A DNA stretch of 64,000 bases from Euphorbia lathyris. Its lineage: Eukaryota > Streptophyta > Magnoliopsida > Malpighiales > Euphorbiaceae. Both the position numbers and the translations under genes were made by a program. Positions 1 through 11,118 of this stretch are shown in pieces. Every line of letters begins with the position of its first letter. Within the stretch, counting starts at the first letter, position 1. The DNA lies in the NCBI RefSeq assembly GCF_963576675.1, contig NC_088916.1, forward strand, positions 83,469,501 to 83,533,500, written 5' to 3'. The notes under the pieces are model-generated. The model ran no database searches. It worked only from the letters and a program-made list of their open reading frames with translations, and was not told where the DNA came from.

Positions 1-20
1 GGTAAGGGAGATTTTGCTCT

Positions 21-950
21 ATGGAGACAGAGAATGAAGGCAATCTTGGTTCAAATGAAGGTTGTCATTTTGTTGAAACCATGAAGTACGCTAGAGAAAC
101 ACTAAGTCTGGAAGAAGTTCTGATGGCGCTAAAGTCAAAACAGATTGAGGCCAACACCAACACTGAAGCTGCAGAAGGATTATTTGTTCGTGGAAGGTCT
201 GAGAAAAAGGACTCTCACAAGCCAAAGAATAAGAACGGGAAAAAGTCCAAGACTCCATCCTCAAGTAACAAAGAAGGCAAGGTCTACAAGTGTTTCCAAT
301 GCCATAAGGAAGGACACTTCAGGAAAAACTGTCCTGAGAGGAAGAAGAGTCAAGGTCAGCCTAAAGATCAAGGCGAAGCCGCTGTGGTAGAAAAAGGTTA
401 TGAGAGCGCTGAGGTCCTTGCTGTCACTGATAAAGATCCAAACACTGACTGGATCTTGGACAGCGGATGTGCGTTCCATATGACTCCCAACAGGACGTGG
501 TTCGAAGACTTTCAAGAGGAAGGTGGGAGGGTTCTTCTAGGCAACAACAAGTTGTGCAAGGTACTGGGTCAAGGCTCCATTAGGCTGAAGATGTTCGATG
601 GTCAAGAAAGGATTATGACCGGTGTGAGGTATGTGCCAGAACTGAAAAGAAATTTAATTTCTTTGGGTACGCTTGATAAACAAGGATACAATTATAGAGC
701 TGAAGGGGGTATCATAAGGATATCTAGAGGACCTTTAGTTGTTATGAAAGGTACCATGAGTAATGGCCTATACACACTCCTAGGTAGTACTGTGTTAGTC
801 TCTACCGCAAATCTCACCGAGTCTAAAACTGATAGAACCAATTTTTGGCACCTTAGACTAGGTCACGTGAGTGAAGTTGGTTTACAAGAACTTAGGAAGC
901 AGGGTTGTCTTGGTAAAGATCACATAGGAAAGATATATTCTAGCTCATAA
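21..950 (+). pseudogene. copia gag C-terminus, protease and pre-integrase region
   Basis: The reading frame (309 codons; the true start lies upstream of the window) carries a CCHC zinc knuckle, CFQCHKEGHFRKNC, near residues 91-104, which binds nucleic acid in gag. The aspartic protease signature WILDSGC follows near residues 144-150, and a pre-integrase block (FWHLRLGHVSEVGLQELRKQ) near 277-296. The frame then runs into a stop at 948-950. Comparison with the usual copia order shows that the zinc-binding and first catalytic part of integrase is missing here, so sequence encoding roughly a hundred residues was deleted at about 930-950. The assignment is firm from the motifs; the size of the deletion is inferred. 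Confidence 0.9.
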
Positions 951-1377
951 GAATGAGGCTTTGCAAACGTTCAAGGATTGGAAAGTGTTAGTGGAAAACC
1001 AAACAGGAAAGAAAATCAAAAGGTTGAGAACCGACAATGGTTTGGAGTTTCTTGACAAAGATTTCATCACTTTGTGCAAGAAGTCAGGTATAACTAAACA
1101 TCATACCGTTCCTGGAACTCCACAGCAGAATGGCTTAGCAGAGAGGTATAATAGGACTATCCTAGAAAGAGTTAGGTGCATGTTAATCCAATCCAGTCTC
1201 CCTAAGTCTTTCTGGGCTGAAGCAGTGCAAACTGCGTGTTACCTAATCAATAGGTGCCCATCATCTGCTATAGGTTTTAAAACACCCATGCAAATGTGGT
1301 CTGATCACCCAGAGGATTATGAAAACTTAGAGTGTTTGGTTGTTCAGCTTTTGCACACGTTAGACAGGGAAAATTAG
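951..1377 (+). pseudogene. copia integrase core, C-terminal half
   Basis: The frame begins just after the deletion junction and reads into the second half of the integrase catalytic core. RTDNGLEF carries the second catalytic aspartate, and QQNGLAERYNRT carries the catalytic glutamate. The first catalytic aspartate and the HHCC zinc finger are absent because of the upstream deletion. The frame ends at 1377 after a one-base shift around 1330; the following region (FGCSAFAHV and so on) continues in another frame. The enzyme would insert element cDNA into the genome; this copy is inactive. Confidence 0.88.
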
Positions 1378-3365
1378 AACCTCGGGTTCTAAGATGTGTT
1401 TTTATAGGCTACCCTATAGGAGTCAAGGGCTATAAGTTTTGGTGCCTAGAATCTGGTTATAAGAAATCCATAGTCAGCAGAAATGTTGTGTTCAATGAGA
1501 TGGATTTTCCTTATCGGAAAAACCAAGAAAAAACTCAGTTAGAACCGAGTAGTCCTAAGTCCATTCAAAACCTTGAGAGTGTTAAGAATGAGGTGGAGCT
1601 TGAAGAAAATAGTGAAAATACCCGTAAAACCGAGCAAGAAGTCAGTGATGGTAATGATACTGAGTCCAGTCAAAGCTATAGACTTGTTAGAGACCGTGAA
1701 AGAAGAGTCCCTAGGGCCCCGGTTAGATATGGGTTTGAGGACCTTGTAGCTTATGCATTTAGTGTTGCTAAGGAAGTACAAGAGTCTGAACCTATAACCT
1801 ATAGGGAAGCTGTGAATTCGGTTGACAAGGAACAGTGGCTTAACGCTATGAAGGATGAGATAAAATCCCTTGATAAAAATGAAACTTGGATTTTGGTAGA
1901 TAAACCTTTTGATAAGAAGTTGGTCTGTTCAAGGTGGGTGTTTAAAAGAAAGGAAGGGATACCTGGTGTAGAGGAACCTAGGTTTAAAGCTAGGTTGGTG
2001 GCCAAAGGGTTTACTCAGCAGGAAGGTATAGACTTTAATGAAATCTATTCACCGGTTGTTAAACATAGGTCTATCAGGATTATTCTCTCTCTTGTAGCTC
2101 GTTTTGATCTAGAATTAGAACAGTTAGATGTCAAAACAACTTTTCTTCATGGAAACCTGGATGAGGTCATATATATGCAACAACCAGAGGGTTTTGAAAT
2201 AGGAGATAAAGACCAGCGGGTATGTTTGCTTAAGAAGTCTCTATATGGTCTGAAACAGTCCCCTAGACAGTGGTACATGAAGTTCGATGAGTTTATGATA
2301 AGTCAGGACTTTCATAGGTCTAGTTATGACTGGTGTGTGTATAGTAGAGACCTTAGTGATGGCTCTAAGATTTATCTCTTGTTATATGTTGATGACATGC
2401 TTATAGCTTGTCAAAACAAAGCAGCCATAAATCAGTTAAAGGCACAACTAAACACACGGTTTGAGATGAAGGATCTCGGGTCAGCACGGAAAATTTTAGG
2501 GATGCAAATTTCTCGAGATAGAGGAAGAAAGAAGCTATTCCTAAGTCAGTCAGTTTATCTGAGCAAGGTGTTAGAACGTTTTGGTATGACGAATTCAAAG
2601 GCCGTTCTCATTCCACTTGCAAGTCACTTCAAGCTGAGCAGTAAGCAGAGTCCTCAAACTGATGAGGAAAAGGAAGACATGGAGAGGGTGCCATATTCGA
2701 GTGTTGTAGGCTATCTAATGTATGCGATGGTCTGTACACGTCCAGATTTGGCTCATGCTGTGAGTCTCATCAGCAGGTTCATGGCATATCCAGGAAGAGC
2801 TCATTGGTCAGCGGTGAAGTGGGTGCTGATGTATGTCAAAGGCTCACTGAGTAAAGGTTTGAGTTATGGTGGAGCTGAAGCCATAGAGGATGATGTAGCA
2901 GGTTTTGTTGATTCTGATTATGCTGGTAGCATTGACACCAGAAAATCCCAAACCGGGTACGTATTCACTGTGTTTGGAACTGCAATAAGTTGGAGGGCAA
3001 GTCTACAGTCAGTTGTGACTTTGTCAACAACCGAAGCTGAGTTTATTGCTGTTACAGAGGCAGTAAAAGAAGCTATGTGGCTGAGAGGAGTCTTAACGGA
3101 ACTTGGAGTGACACAGATTGATGGTTTGAAGATTTACTGTGATAGCCAATGAGCTATACATCTGTCAAAACATCAAGTTTTTCACGAGCAATCCAAACAC
3201 ATAGATGTGAGAATGCATTTCGTCAGGGATGTGATTAGCACTGGTACTGTTCAGGTGGTGAAAGTGGGAACTGAGGATAACCCAGCCGACATGCTGACCA
3301 AATCTGTTTCAAGTAATAAATTTGAACATTGCTTGAAACTGGTTAGGATGGTCAGTGGTCCTTGA
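1332..3365 (+). pseudogene. copia reverse transcriptase and RNase H
   Basis: The frame opens with the end of integrase (FGCSAFAHV, FIGY). It then enters reverse transcriptase, with WVFKRKEG, ARLVAKGFTQ, the LDVKTTFLHG block (copia elements usually have A where this has T) and the catalytic YVDD at about 2384-2395. RNase H follows with DSDYAG, STTEAEF and CDSQ. A TGA at 3150-3152 stops the frame inside RNase H; the same frame continues open to a TGA near 3363-3365, which looks like the original end. RT and RNase H copy the element RNA into DNA. The polymerase motifs are well preserved, so the damage is probably not very old, but the element as a whole is dead. Confidence 0.9.
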
Positions 3366-3416
3366 GTGTATTTTCTTCACTAGTTGATGGAGTGATTAGA
3401 AAGACAAGGTGGAGAT

Positions 3417-4043
3417 TGTAAGTCGTTGTTTTCTATCACTTGCTGATGATGCTGAGTCAACAAGTCAGCATTGTAAGTCGTTGTTGTTTTCTATTACAAG
3501 AATGATGCTGGGTAATCAAGTCAGCATAATTGTAAGTCAACCCGTCAGCAAGAGTAAAATCAAGAAGTCGGAATGCTGAGTTATCAAGTCAGCATGGCTG
3601 TGGTCAGCATGGTACTGAGGTGATAATACAGGTCAACATGGTCTTGCTGTGTTACCACTGGTCAGTAGGTCTTGCTGAGTTTGTACATTTTTGAGTAAGG
3701 ATATTTTGGGTATTTTCACAACTTTGTAAATGCTATAAAAGGTCTGGGTTGGGAAGTAGTTTCATAGAGAGAACGAGAGATTCTTAGACTAAGTCATAAG
3801 TGTACACTGTGATAATCTGAATTGGGGTTTGGGAAAACACGAGAGTTTCTGGAAAAGGAGAAACTGTTTCAATCTTGTTGTAATCTCCATTGATTAGTGA
3901 AGTTGCTGGATGTAGGCAGTTAAGCCGAACCAGGGTAAATTCTGTGTATATTCTTTTGATTGTTGTTTCAAGATCCAATCTGTGATCTTTGTGTACTTTG
4001 TTTCTCTGTGTGGTTGATTGATCGTTCGAAGCGTAGTTCAACA
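3417..4043 (+). repeat. 3' LTR of the copia element
   Basis: It begins TGTAAGTCG directly after a purine tract and ends GTTCAACA, giving TG..CA borders. The U3 part holds degenerate direct repeats built on TGCTGAGT and CAAGTCAGCAT (3417-3680), a possible enhancer-like array. A TATA box (CTATAAAA, about 3733-3740) is followed by the presumed transcription start. Borders were placed by eye; no 5' LTR is available for comparison. Confidence 0.75.
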
Positions 4044-4807
4044 GATTCAAAAATTGAAAAGTCAATAAATTAACGACAAATGAACGCATAAAAATGAATT
4101 TTTGTTAATAAATAAATGTTACAGTATTATTATAATTATCTTTCTAATTATATCTATTTTCCAATAATTTTGACAGATCCGGAGGTCCGCTCGTCAACGT
4201 CAAACTTACCCGAAAATGCTCACTTTAAAATTGAAGACAATTTTTATATCCCGAAAAGCAAGATCAGAACGCACACTCGATTCAAGAATATTCTAAAAAG
4301 TGATCAAACCATATTCAAGTGACTGAGTTATCTCATTGCAGTACAAGTCCAACAAATCGGAAGTTCGGAGAATTATTCAAAACACGGGAAATTATCAGTT
4401 CAAGCCCGATTCCAAAGCACATGTAATTGTTAGTTCAAGTCCAATAAATTCCAAAGCTCGGGATTTTGTCCGTGCAAGTCCAACGGCGTATGCTCGGGTC
4501 AGAAATAATTCAAATTCAAGCCAGATCCACATCAAGCTCGGGTCATAAATAATTCAAATTCAGTCCGAGTACACATCAAAGTTCGGGTCATAAATAATTC
4601 AATCCAGGTCCACGTCAAATTCGGGTCAGAATTCAGTCCAGCAGCGTGAGTCCGCAAAAAAATCACCAAATGGCATTTTTGCCAAAAAGGTCAATAATTC
4701 AGCCGATTTGCCAGAGGCTTCTCGACAGTGAACAACTGCATAGGAAAATAGACATAGGGTTAAATGGGAAAAAATGATGAAACTCAATAATTCACATCAA
4801 ATTTTCA

Positions 4808-4817
4808 CTATAAATAG
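4808..4817 (+). promoter_or_regulatory. TATA box of long gypsy-type LTR
   Basis: CTATAAATAG, followed about 150 bp later by AATAAA (4961), as expected for the R region of an LTR. Confidence 0.5.
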
Positions 4818-6194
4818 GAGAGGTTCATCACTGTAAGAAGGGGAAGGAAAAAAAACACTGTAAGGAGGACAAAACACAATGTAAGGGGATAGTAATTTTG
4901 TAAAAAACTAATAGGAAAAGCTTCACTGGAACATGAGTGAAGGAGCAAGAACAACATTGTAATAAACATTCGATCAATCAAAAGCAAGGGTAATATATTT
5001 CTAATCCATTCCTACATATATAAATATATCCATATTTCTTTCTCATTTCATCATATAAATTAACTAAACGATAACCAAAACCCACATTCGCTCCCGAGCA
5101 CACCAAAGGAAGGACCGAAACACCCTCCAGAGCTAATAATGGCTCTGGTTGTGCTTTCAGCATCCGTTTGAAGGGCGCGGAAGACTATCTCCTACACAAA
5201 ACCCGACTTCAGATCAATAGAAAACAGAGACTAGAACCGGATTGAGAAACAGTAAAACCAAAAACACAGCGAAGCCATCCAATACACCACCTAAAAATCA
5301 AATAATTTCAGCCGAAGCCCAAACCAACACAGCAAACCCAAAAAATACGAGATAATCCGCATACCTCAACGAGTTCTTAGAACTCACCAAACACCCGAAA
5401 AGAGATCACAGTCGGGAGAGAAGAGAGAGAGCAAGGGAGAATTACACAACCTCAAGACTTAACCTTGCATGTAGGTTTCAGGCCTATAAACCTCCTCAAA
5501 CACTCAAATTTCAGCATCTGAGGTGAGAAACCGCGCCAATCCCGGACTTCGTCTGATATAGCCCAAAAGGACCGTAATTAGACGAAAACCGTGAAGGATA
5601 GTTAGTAGAACTAGAGAGAGAATGAAGGAGGGTGAGAACCGCGAGTGAGGCGGCCGGAGTTGACGGAGTCAAGGAGAGAGGATTGGCCATGGGAGATGAG
5701 GGGGCTGATTTCAGTGAGAGAAAGGAAGGAGAAGAAATGATGTGGGAGGATGAAATGGGTTTTCTACCCAAAAGGATGAACATATAATGGGCTAATAACC
5801 CATTTAATCCATTAATACTAACCAATTTGATTTAAATCCCTGCTAATCCAAAGTCATTTCAATTAGGCCTTAGGGAATTCACTATTTTAACCTTGTTTGT
5901 CACAGATCTTTCAATTAAATTCCTCCATACTTCGATTAAACCCCAATTGCTTAAATTTGAGTTCGGTTAACCCTTTACGAATTGCAATCACCCCCCACTA
6001 GTCTGTTTAAGCGATAATTTAAATCCAAAACCTTTTTTAAGATGTTTCAAAAAGGTCTTCTTCCCTTTTTATTTTACCCGTTATTAATTATCCTGCTAAC
6101 TGAATCCATTCATTTCAATTTCGTACAATTACGTGAATAAAGTTAATTATTTCTATCGTATGGGTTCACACATATAATTATGAATTTTGAGATA

Positions 6195-6705
6195 ACGTCG
6201 TTCGAATTGATGTGAAAACGTCCTTCGAATCCATAAACCAAATTAATTCGAATCGATGTGAAAACGTCGTTCGAATCCGTAAACCAAATTAGTTTGAATC
6301 CATGTGAAAACGCCATTCGAATTCGTAAACCAGATTAATTCGGATCGATGTGAAAACATCGTTCGAATTCATAACCAAATTATTTCGGATTGATGTGAAA
6401 ACGTCATTCGAATTCATAACTAAATTAATTCGGATCGATGTGAAAACGTCATCCGAATCAATAACCAAATTAGTTCGGATCGATGTGAAAACGTCATCCG
6501 AATTCATAACTAAATTCGCTCGGATTGATGTGAAAATGTCATCTGAATTCACAATTAAATTAATTTGGATTGATGTGAAGACATCATCTGAATTCATAAC
6601 TAAACTAGTTCGGATCGATGTGAAAACGTTGTTCGAATCCATAATCAAATTAATTCTAATTGATGTGAAAACGTCATTAGAATTCAAACCTAAACCCAAT
6701 AACCC
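6195..6705. repeat. 45-46 bp minisatellite, about 11 copies
   Basis: The phrase TGTGAAAACGTC recurs with starts at about 6211, 6257, 6303, 6349, 6394, 6439, 6484, 6529, 6574, 6619 and 6664. The spacing is 46 bp for the first copies and 45 bp afterwards. Units also share CGGATCGATG and GAATTCATAACTAAAT. Because 45 is divisible by three and the unit lacks stops, both strands stay open for about 140 codons; neither frame looks like a real protein. Confidence 0.92.
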
Positions 6706-7042
6706 CAAAACACCCACGAGTATCTGGTTTATATCAACAATTCAAAGCAAAACAAATAGCAAACACATAATATCACAATAGTACCGATACGTCGGGCGGG
6801 GTAGGGTGAGATCACATCTCTTTTCTAACCGGAAAAACGAACCTAGATCTCTCCAAAGACCATCCTTACCAAACCTAAACCATACAGAGTCAATCCAAAC
6901 ATATAGGGCGACCAATCACGTCCGCACACGTATTTCCAAGTGATGATTGGTGGCGACTCGAAACCTTAAAACACAAGAAAGACGGATCGAGCCGGCCACA
7001 CACCCCGACCTGCGTAAAAACCGGAAGCCAGGGTGCGACACT

Positions 7043-7416
7043 GTCATATGAAAAAAAATCCTTTGACATGATTGATTAAGACCTGTGCCATCTAAACAGG
7101 CTATAAGGGCAGAAATTATTATACGAACTGTCATCTCAAATTAAATAAGCCAATTTCCCACATGCTAACCTGACGGTTTTAATTGTTAAAATGTCATGTG
7201 ATGACATTAAAGGTGACGGTAGTAATAAATAAGCTCCATCGTAACAAGGGTAAGATGACAATAAGAAAATAGGCTAATGTCATTTGTGATGACGAAACAT
7301 GACAGAACATGGCCGTCATCTAAAGGTGCAATAGAAGGCATCGAGCCCCGTGACAGATTTATATCTCGCGGGACGACGGTTTTTAACCGTCGTCTGAAGA
7401 GGGTTTTGGTGTAGTG
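7043..7416 (-). mobile_element. CACTA element, one terminus
   Basis: Read on the minus strand, the sequence starts at 7416 with CACTACACCAAAACCC, a classical CACTA (En/Spm) terminus. It is followed by a hairpin (GACGACGGTT / AACCGTCGTC, 7371-7393) and repeated GTCATCT subterminal motifs. The flanking DNA from 7417 matches an uninterrupted copy of the same gypsy sequence at about 10022, which shows that the terminus marks an insertion. The other terminus is not visible; the gypsy-type LTR abuts the truncated side. Confidence 0.75.
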
Positions 7417-8330
7417 CACGAGCACATTAAATAGCTCGATTATTTTTCTTTGATGTGGGATCCACACTTCTTTTTAACTATAGGGCTTGCCTCAAATACT
7501 AACCGAAACCCCACACATCGAACTAGGAATTTGATATGATTAAGGCCTTCTTTCATTTCGCCACCACATAAACCAATAGCCTACCCGAAATCATTTTCCC
7601 TTGTTCACCATTTTGAGCCTTGCCCTTCTTTTGCCACCACAATATAACCCTATTCCATCACTTTGTATCCAAAAATCCCAGAATCTATGAGTTTCTAATA
7701 GATAAATATGAGTCTAAAAAAGAGAGCATCAAAGCAAAAACATATACATTCTTTGGCTCACACACATTACCCCCTAGGAATAAAATTCTCACATTCCGAA
7801 AAAAAAGCTTATTCAAAATTTTTTAGAAAAAGGGGGAAGAAAAGAAAAGAAAGAAATAAATAAATGCTCTGAACTACCCAATAGTGACTTAACGTTTTAG
7901 AAACTCAATAAGATTCTTAAGCCTCATTTCCATCATAATCACACCTAACCTTAACCCTTAATTACAACCGAATTAATCCCTTTAGATCAAATCCTAGTAA
8001 GGAGGCATAGTGGTAGAGGTTGGATGACCGTGCAAAGCCACGATAGGTATCACTTGTGTTGGAAAATTGAGAGAAAACACCTTACTCCGAACACTTGAGC
8101 GTAAATAGTGAATCCTATATAAGGTGTTTAACGAGTTCATTAAGTATCAACTATTTGTTAAATGTCTCACTAATGGCCAAAAGTATAAATTCAAAAATCG
8201 TTTAATTACTCACGGTGTGTATCATCTTTCAGACAACTCGAAATTATGATCTTCTATATTGTTACTTGAAATGAATCATGTCTCATTGTTGATTTATTTG
8301 AGTGCTTGAACAAGCAAAAGCTTAAAGTTT
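7417..8330 (+). mobile_element. Gypsy (Tat/Athila-like) 3' untranslated region, copy 1
   Basis: It matches 10018-10966 nearly throughout: AACTCGATTATTTTT-like start, GATGTGGGATCCAC, a CATTTTGAGCCTTGCC block, and GGAGGCATAGTGGTAGAGG. It ends in an AACAAGCAAAAGCTTAAAG stretch typical of the region just before the 3' LTR of Tat/Athila elements. No intact protein is encoded. The homologous stretch of the third gypsy element at 17330-17795 has the same organisation (CATAGTAGAGG, GACAAGTAAAG), which supports the assignment. Confidence 0.65.
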
Positions 8331-9760
8331 GGTGATGTTGTTGCTATCTATTTTCACTATGATTTTGAGTCATATTTTCGTTCATTTTTAATGCTTTAGT
8401 GTTAATTTTGTAAAATTTCACTTCATTTCACATTTTCACACACTATCACGTGTTTTTAATTTAATTCACGAGTTTTTCTAGTATTTTTTCCACACTCTCA
8501 CACACCCCACAAGATTGACAATTATTCTAGTGAGCTATAGGACAAAACAGGGACGCATTCTGAGAAGGGACGAAGAAATGACGAGCAAAACAGTTTTTAG
8601 GTATTTTTACATAGGTCTCGGCGAGACCTATATAGGTCTCGGTGAGACCTAATTAGATCAAAGAGAGGTCTCGGCGAGACCTCCCTAGGGCTCGGTGAGA
8701 CCTAGCAAAATTCACATAATTCGCAACCATCAGGTATACAGGTCTCGATGAGACCTCCCTAGGTCTCAGGGAGACCTGATAATTTCAGCAAGTTGCAATT
8801 GGCCGCTCCTCCTTTCTATGCAAGCCCATACTCTTCCTCAATTTGACTTCTCAAAGACATTTAATGCACCAATTCAGTACTTTGGAGGCTACCAATCATC
8901 AAATTCAGATTATCATCTTGAATTGAGCAAAGATTCATCGTAGCCAAGCTTTGGGAAATTGTCTTTCCTTTGTTTTAGTTTGTTTTAAGTAGTTTCTAAG
9001 TTCAAATTCATGTTTTTAAGTTATTTCCATCTTTTGTGTTCCATCTCTTACTTTCACTAAGTTTCACTTTGTTTCACTTTGTTTCAGTTCAAGTATTACT
9101 TCCCCAATGACCAAGCACTAATTCTTCCCAACTAGGGATGAGGGGAATCTTGCTAATGTTTTGAGCAAAGTTAGAAGTCTATTTAGTTAAAATACCCGAA
9201 AAGAAGTTGTGTTTAAGAACTAGGAAGGTAAACTTAACTCATATTTTGGTCAATCGCTTTTTACTCACCATAGTATCAAGAGATTGGTGGAAAACTACAT
9301 TTTTAGACTCGATAGCAAGTGGATGTGGTTTCCAACACTTTAATATTAGAATTTCTCATTTACTTAAGGCTTTCTTGTCGTATTTAAGTAACCATTAGCC
9401 AGGTTAGGTAAATAGGAGTGAAGGAATAGAACGAGGTGATCTAAGGTCTTAGCACCAAGTTTCTTTTAGAAATCACCATCTTAAAATCACGAATTTCTCT
9501 TTGGTGTTTTATTTCAATAGCTTTGATTTGACTCAAACTTAGAAAGTGAACCCGACTCCTTATTGTTTTACAACATAGTTTTTAACAACAAAAGTTTTTA
9601 TCGCTATTCAAAACCAACCTTTTCAAATTAATCATTTAGACTTCAAGAACCCGTAGATAGCTAATGCTTGTCTAGAATCTCTGTGGGATCGGTCTTTTAC
9701 TGTATTACTTGGAGGGGGTAAAAGATAGGGAATGGAGGCGTGTAATTGTTTTGGCAACAC
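8331..9760 (+). mobile_element. LTR-like stretch of gypsy element
   Basis: It starts TGATGTTGTTGC directly after the presumed polypurine region. It contains six 17 bp palindromes (8613-8777), and near 9675 a phrase (CTCTGTGGGATCGGTC) that sits close to the 3' end of Tat/Athila LTRs. No primer site could be recognised downstream, so the right border is approximate. No coding potential was recognised. Confidence 0.45.
8613..8777. repeat. Six 17 bp near-palindromes, consensus AGGTCTCGGCGAGACCT
   Basis: Copies lie at 8613, 8634, 8666, 8687, 8740 and 8761. Each has 7-8 bp arms (AGGTCTCG / CGAGACCT) around one to three central bases, with one or two substitutions per copy. They sit in the presumed U3 region of an LTR. 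Confidence 0.9.
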
Positions 9761-9789
9761 AACCCCAACCCAAGTATTAATGTCCTAAA

Positions 9790-10966
9790 GTATCAATTAG
9801 CTCCCGAAACAAACTTTAAACCAAGTCTTGAATAGCATTAATTTGTGATAGGATAAACCTTCATTTGACAATTCTAAAATTCTAAAATTGAAAATCGTCG
9901 GGTCGTGAATAAAAACTTGAATAACTCTACTTGAATAAATACTCATTTTTAGACATTTACCCATAGTTGAAACACTTGAACTTATAGCACACAAACGCAC
10001 CCATGGAGAGATACTTTGAGCCACGAACATATTAAATAACTCGATTATTTTTTCTTTGATGTGGGATCCACGCTTGTTTTTAACTATAGGGCTTGCATCA
10101 AATACTAACCGAAACCACACATACGGAACTAGGAATTTGATATGATTAAGGCCTTCTTTCATTTCGCCACCATATAAACCAATAGGCTACCCGAAATCAT
10201 TTTCCCTTGTTCCCCATTTTGAGCCTTGCCCTTCTTTTCCACCACAATATAACCCTATTCCATCACTTTGTATCCAAAAATCCCGGAATCTATGAGTTTC
10301 TAATAGATAAATATGAGTCTAAAAAAGAGAGCATCAAAGCAAAAACATATATATTCTTTGGCTCACACACATTACCCCCTACTAATACAATTCTCACATT
10401 CCAAAAAAAAAAGCTTATTCAAAATTTTTGAGAAAAAAGGGGAAGAAAAGAAAAGAAAGAAAGAAATAAATGGTCTCAACTACCCAATAGTGACTTAACA
10501 TTTCAGAAACTCAATAAGATTCTTAAGCCTCATTTCCATCATAATCACACCAAACCTCAACCATTCATTACAACCCAATTAAGTCCTTTTGATCAAATCA
10601 TAGTAAGGAGGCATAGTGGTAGAGGTTGGATGACCGTGCAAGCCCACGATAGTTATCACTTATGTTGGAAAATTGAGAGAAAACACCTTACTCCGAACAC
10701 TTGAGCATAAAGAGTGAATCCTATGTGAGGTGTTTAACGAGTTCATTAAGTATAACAATTTGAAAAATGTCTCACTAATGGCCAAAAGTATAAATTCAAA
10801 AATCGTTTAGTTACTCAAGGTGTTTATCATGTTTCGGACGGCTCAAATTATGATCTTCTACATTGTTACTTGAAATGAATCATGTCTCATTGTTGATTTA
10901 TTTGAGTGCTTGTTCTTTTAGCTTTGTTTTCAGATTTAATTTGCTTGAGGACAAGCAAAAACTTAA
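9790..10966 (+). mobile_element. Gypsy (Tat/Athila-like) 3' untranslated region, copy 2
   Basis: The part from about 10018 repeats 7417-8330 in the same orientation. Here the sequence is uninterrupted on the left (GAGATACTTTGAGCCACGAA), giving the pre-insertion state of the CACTA site at 7416. It ends TTGCTTGAGGACAAGCAAAA, just before the palindromic MITE at 10967. No protein domain was seen. Confidence 0.65.
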
Positions 10967-11118
10967 ATATTTGTTTTTCATCAATGATTCCATGACAACT
11001 AAATTGAATATCCACAATATTTCGAAATATTGTGGATATTCAATTACTTTTAGTTTGCATATATTACATGAGCAATGAAATTTAATAGTCATGGAATCAC
11101 TGATGAAAAACAAATATA
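10967..11118. mobile_element. Palindromic MITE with nested inverted repeats
   Basis: Outer arms 10967-10996 and 11089-11118 are inverted repeats matching at 29 of 30 positions. Inside lies a perfect 44 bp palindrome (11002-11045, half-site AATTGAATATCCACAATATTTC) with no loop. The element sits immediately after a CTTAAA motif that ends the gypsy-derived sequence. No TSD was confirmed. Confidence 0.7.

Larger units (their letters stand above)
1..4043 (+). mobile_element. Ty1/copia LTR retrotransposon, degenerate, 5' end outside window
   Basis: The domain order gag zinc knuckle, protease, pre-integrase, integrase, reverse transcriptase, RNase H and 3' LTR is the Ty1/copia order. The 5' LTR and primer site are not in the window. 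The coding part is broken by an internal deletion near 945, a frameshift near 1330 and a premature stop at 3150-3152, so the copy cannot be autonomous. A purine-rich tract (about 3404-3416) precedes the LTR, which begins TGTAAGTCG. The parts are listed separately. Confidence 0.93.
4160..7042 (+). mobile_element. Long Ty3/gypsy-type LTR (Tat/Ogre-like), probably solo or fragment
   Basis: The stretch has LTR-like promoter architecture: a TATA box CTATAAATAG at 4808-4817 and a polyadenylation signal AATAAA at 4961-4966. A long U5-like region then ends GGGTGCGACA at 7042. The end region (TGGCGACTCG, CGGAAGCCAGGGTGCGACA) resembles the ends of long LTRs of the Tat/Ogre group as I know them. The left part (4490-4640) contains degenerate repeats of CGGGTCATAAATAATTCAA. 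No protein domain is visible. The left border (TGACAGATCCGG near 4164) is uncertain and no target duplication was found. The open frames here are incidental. Confidence 0.5.

Noticed and set aside
6289..6781. Frames of about 142 codons on both strands
   Set aside because: Produced by the 45 bp minisatellite, whose unit length is a multiple of three and lacks stops.
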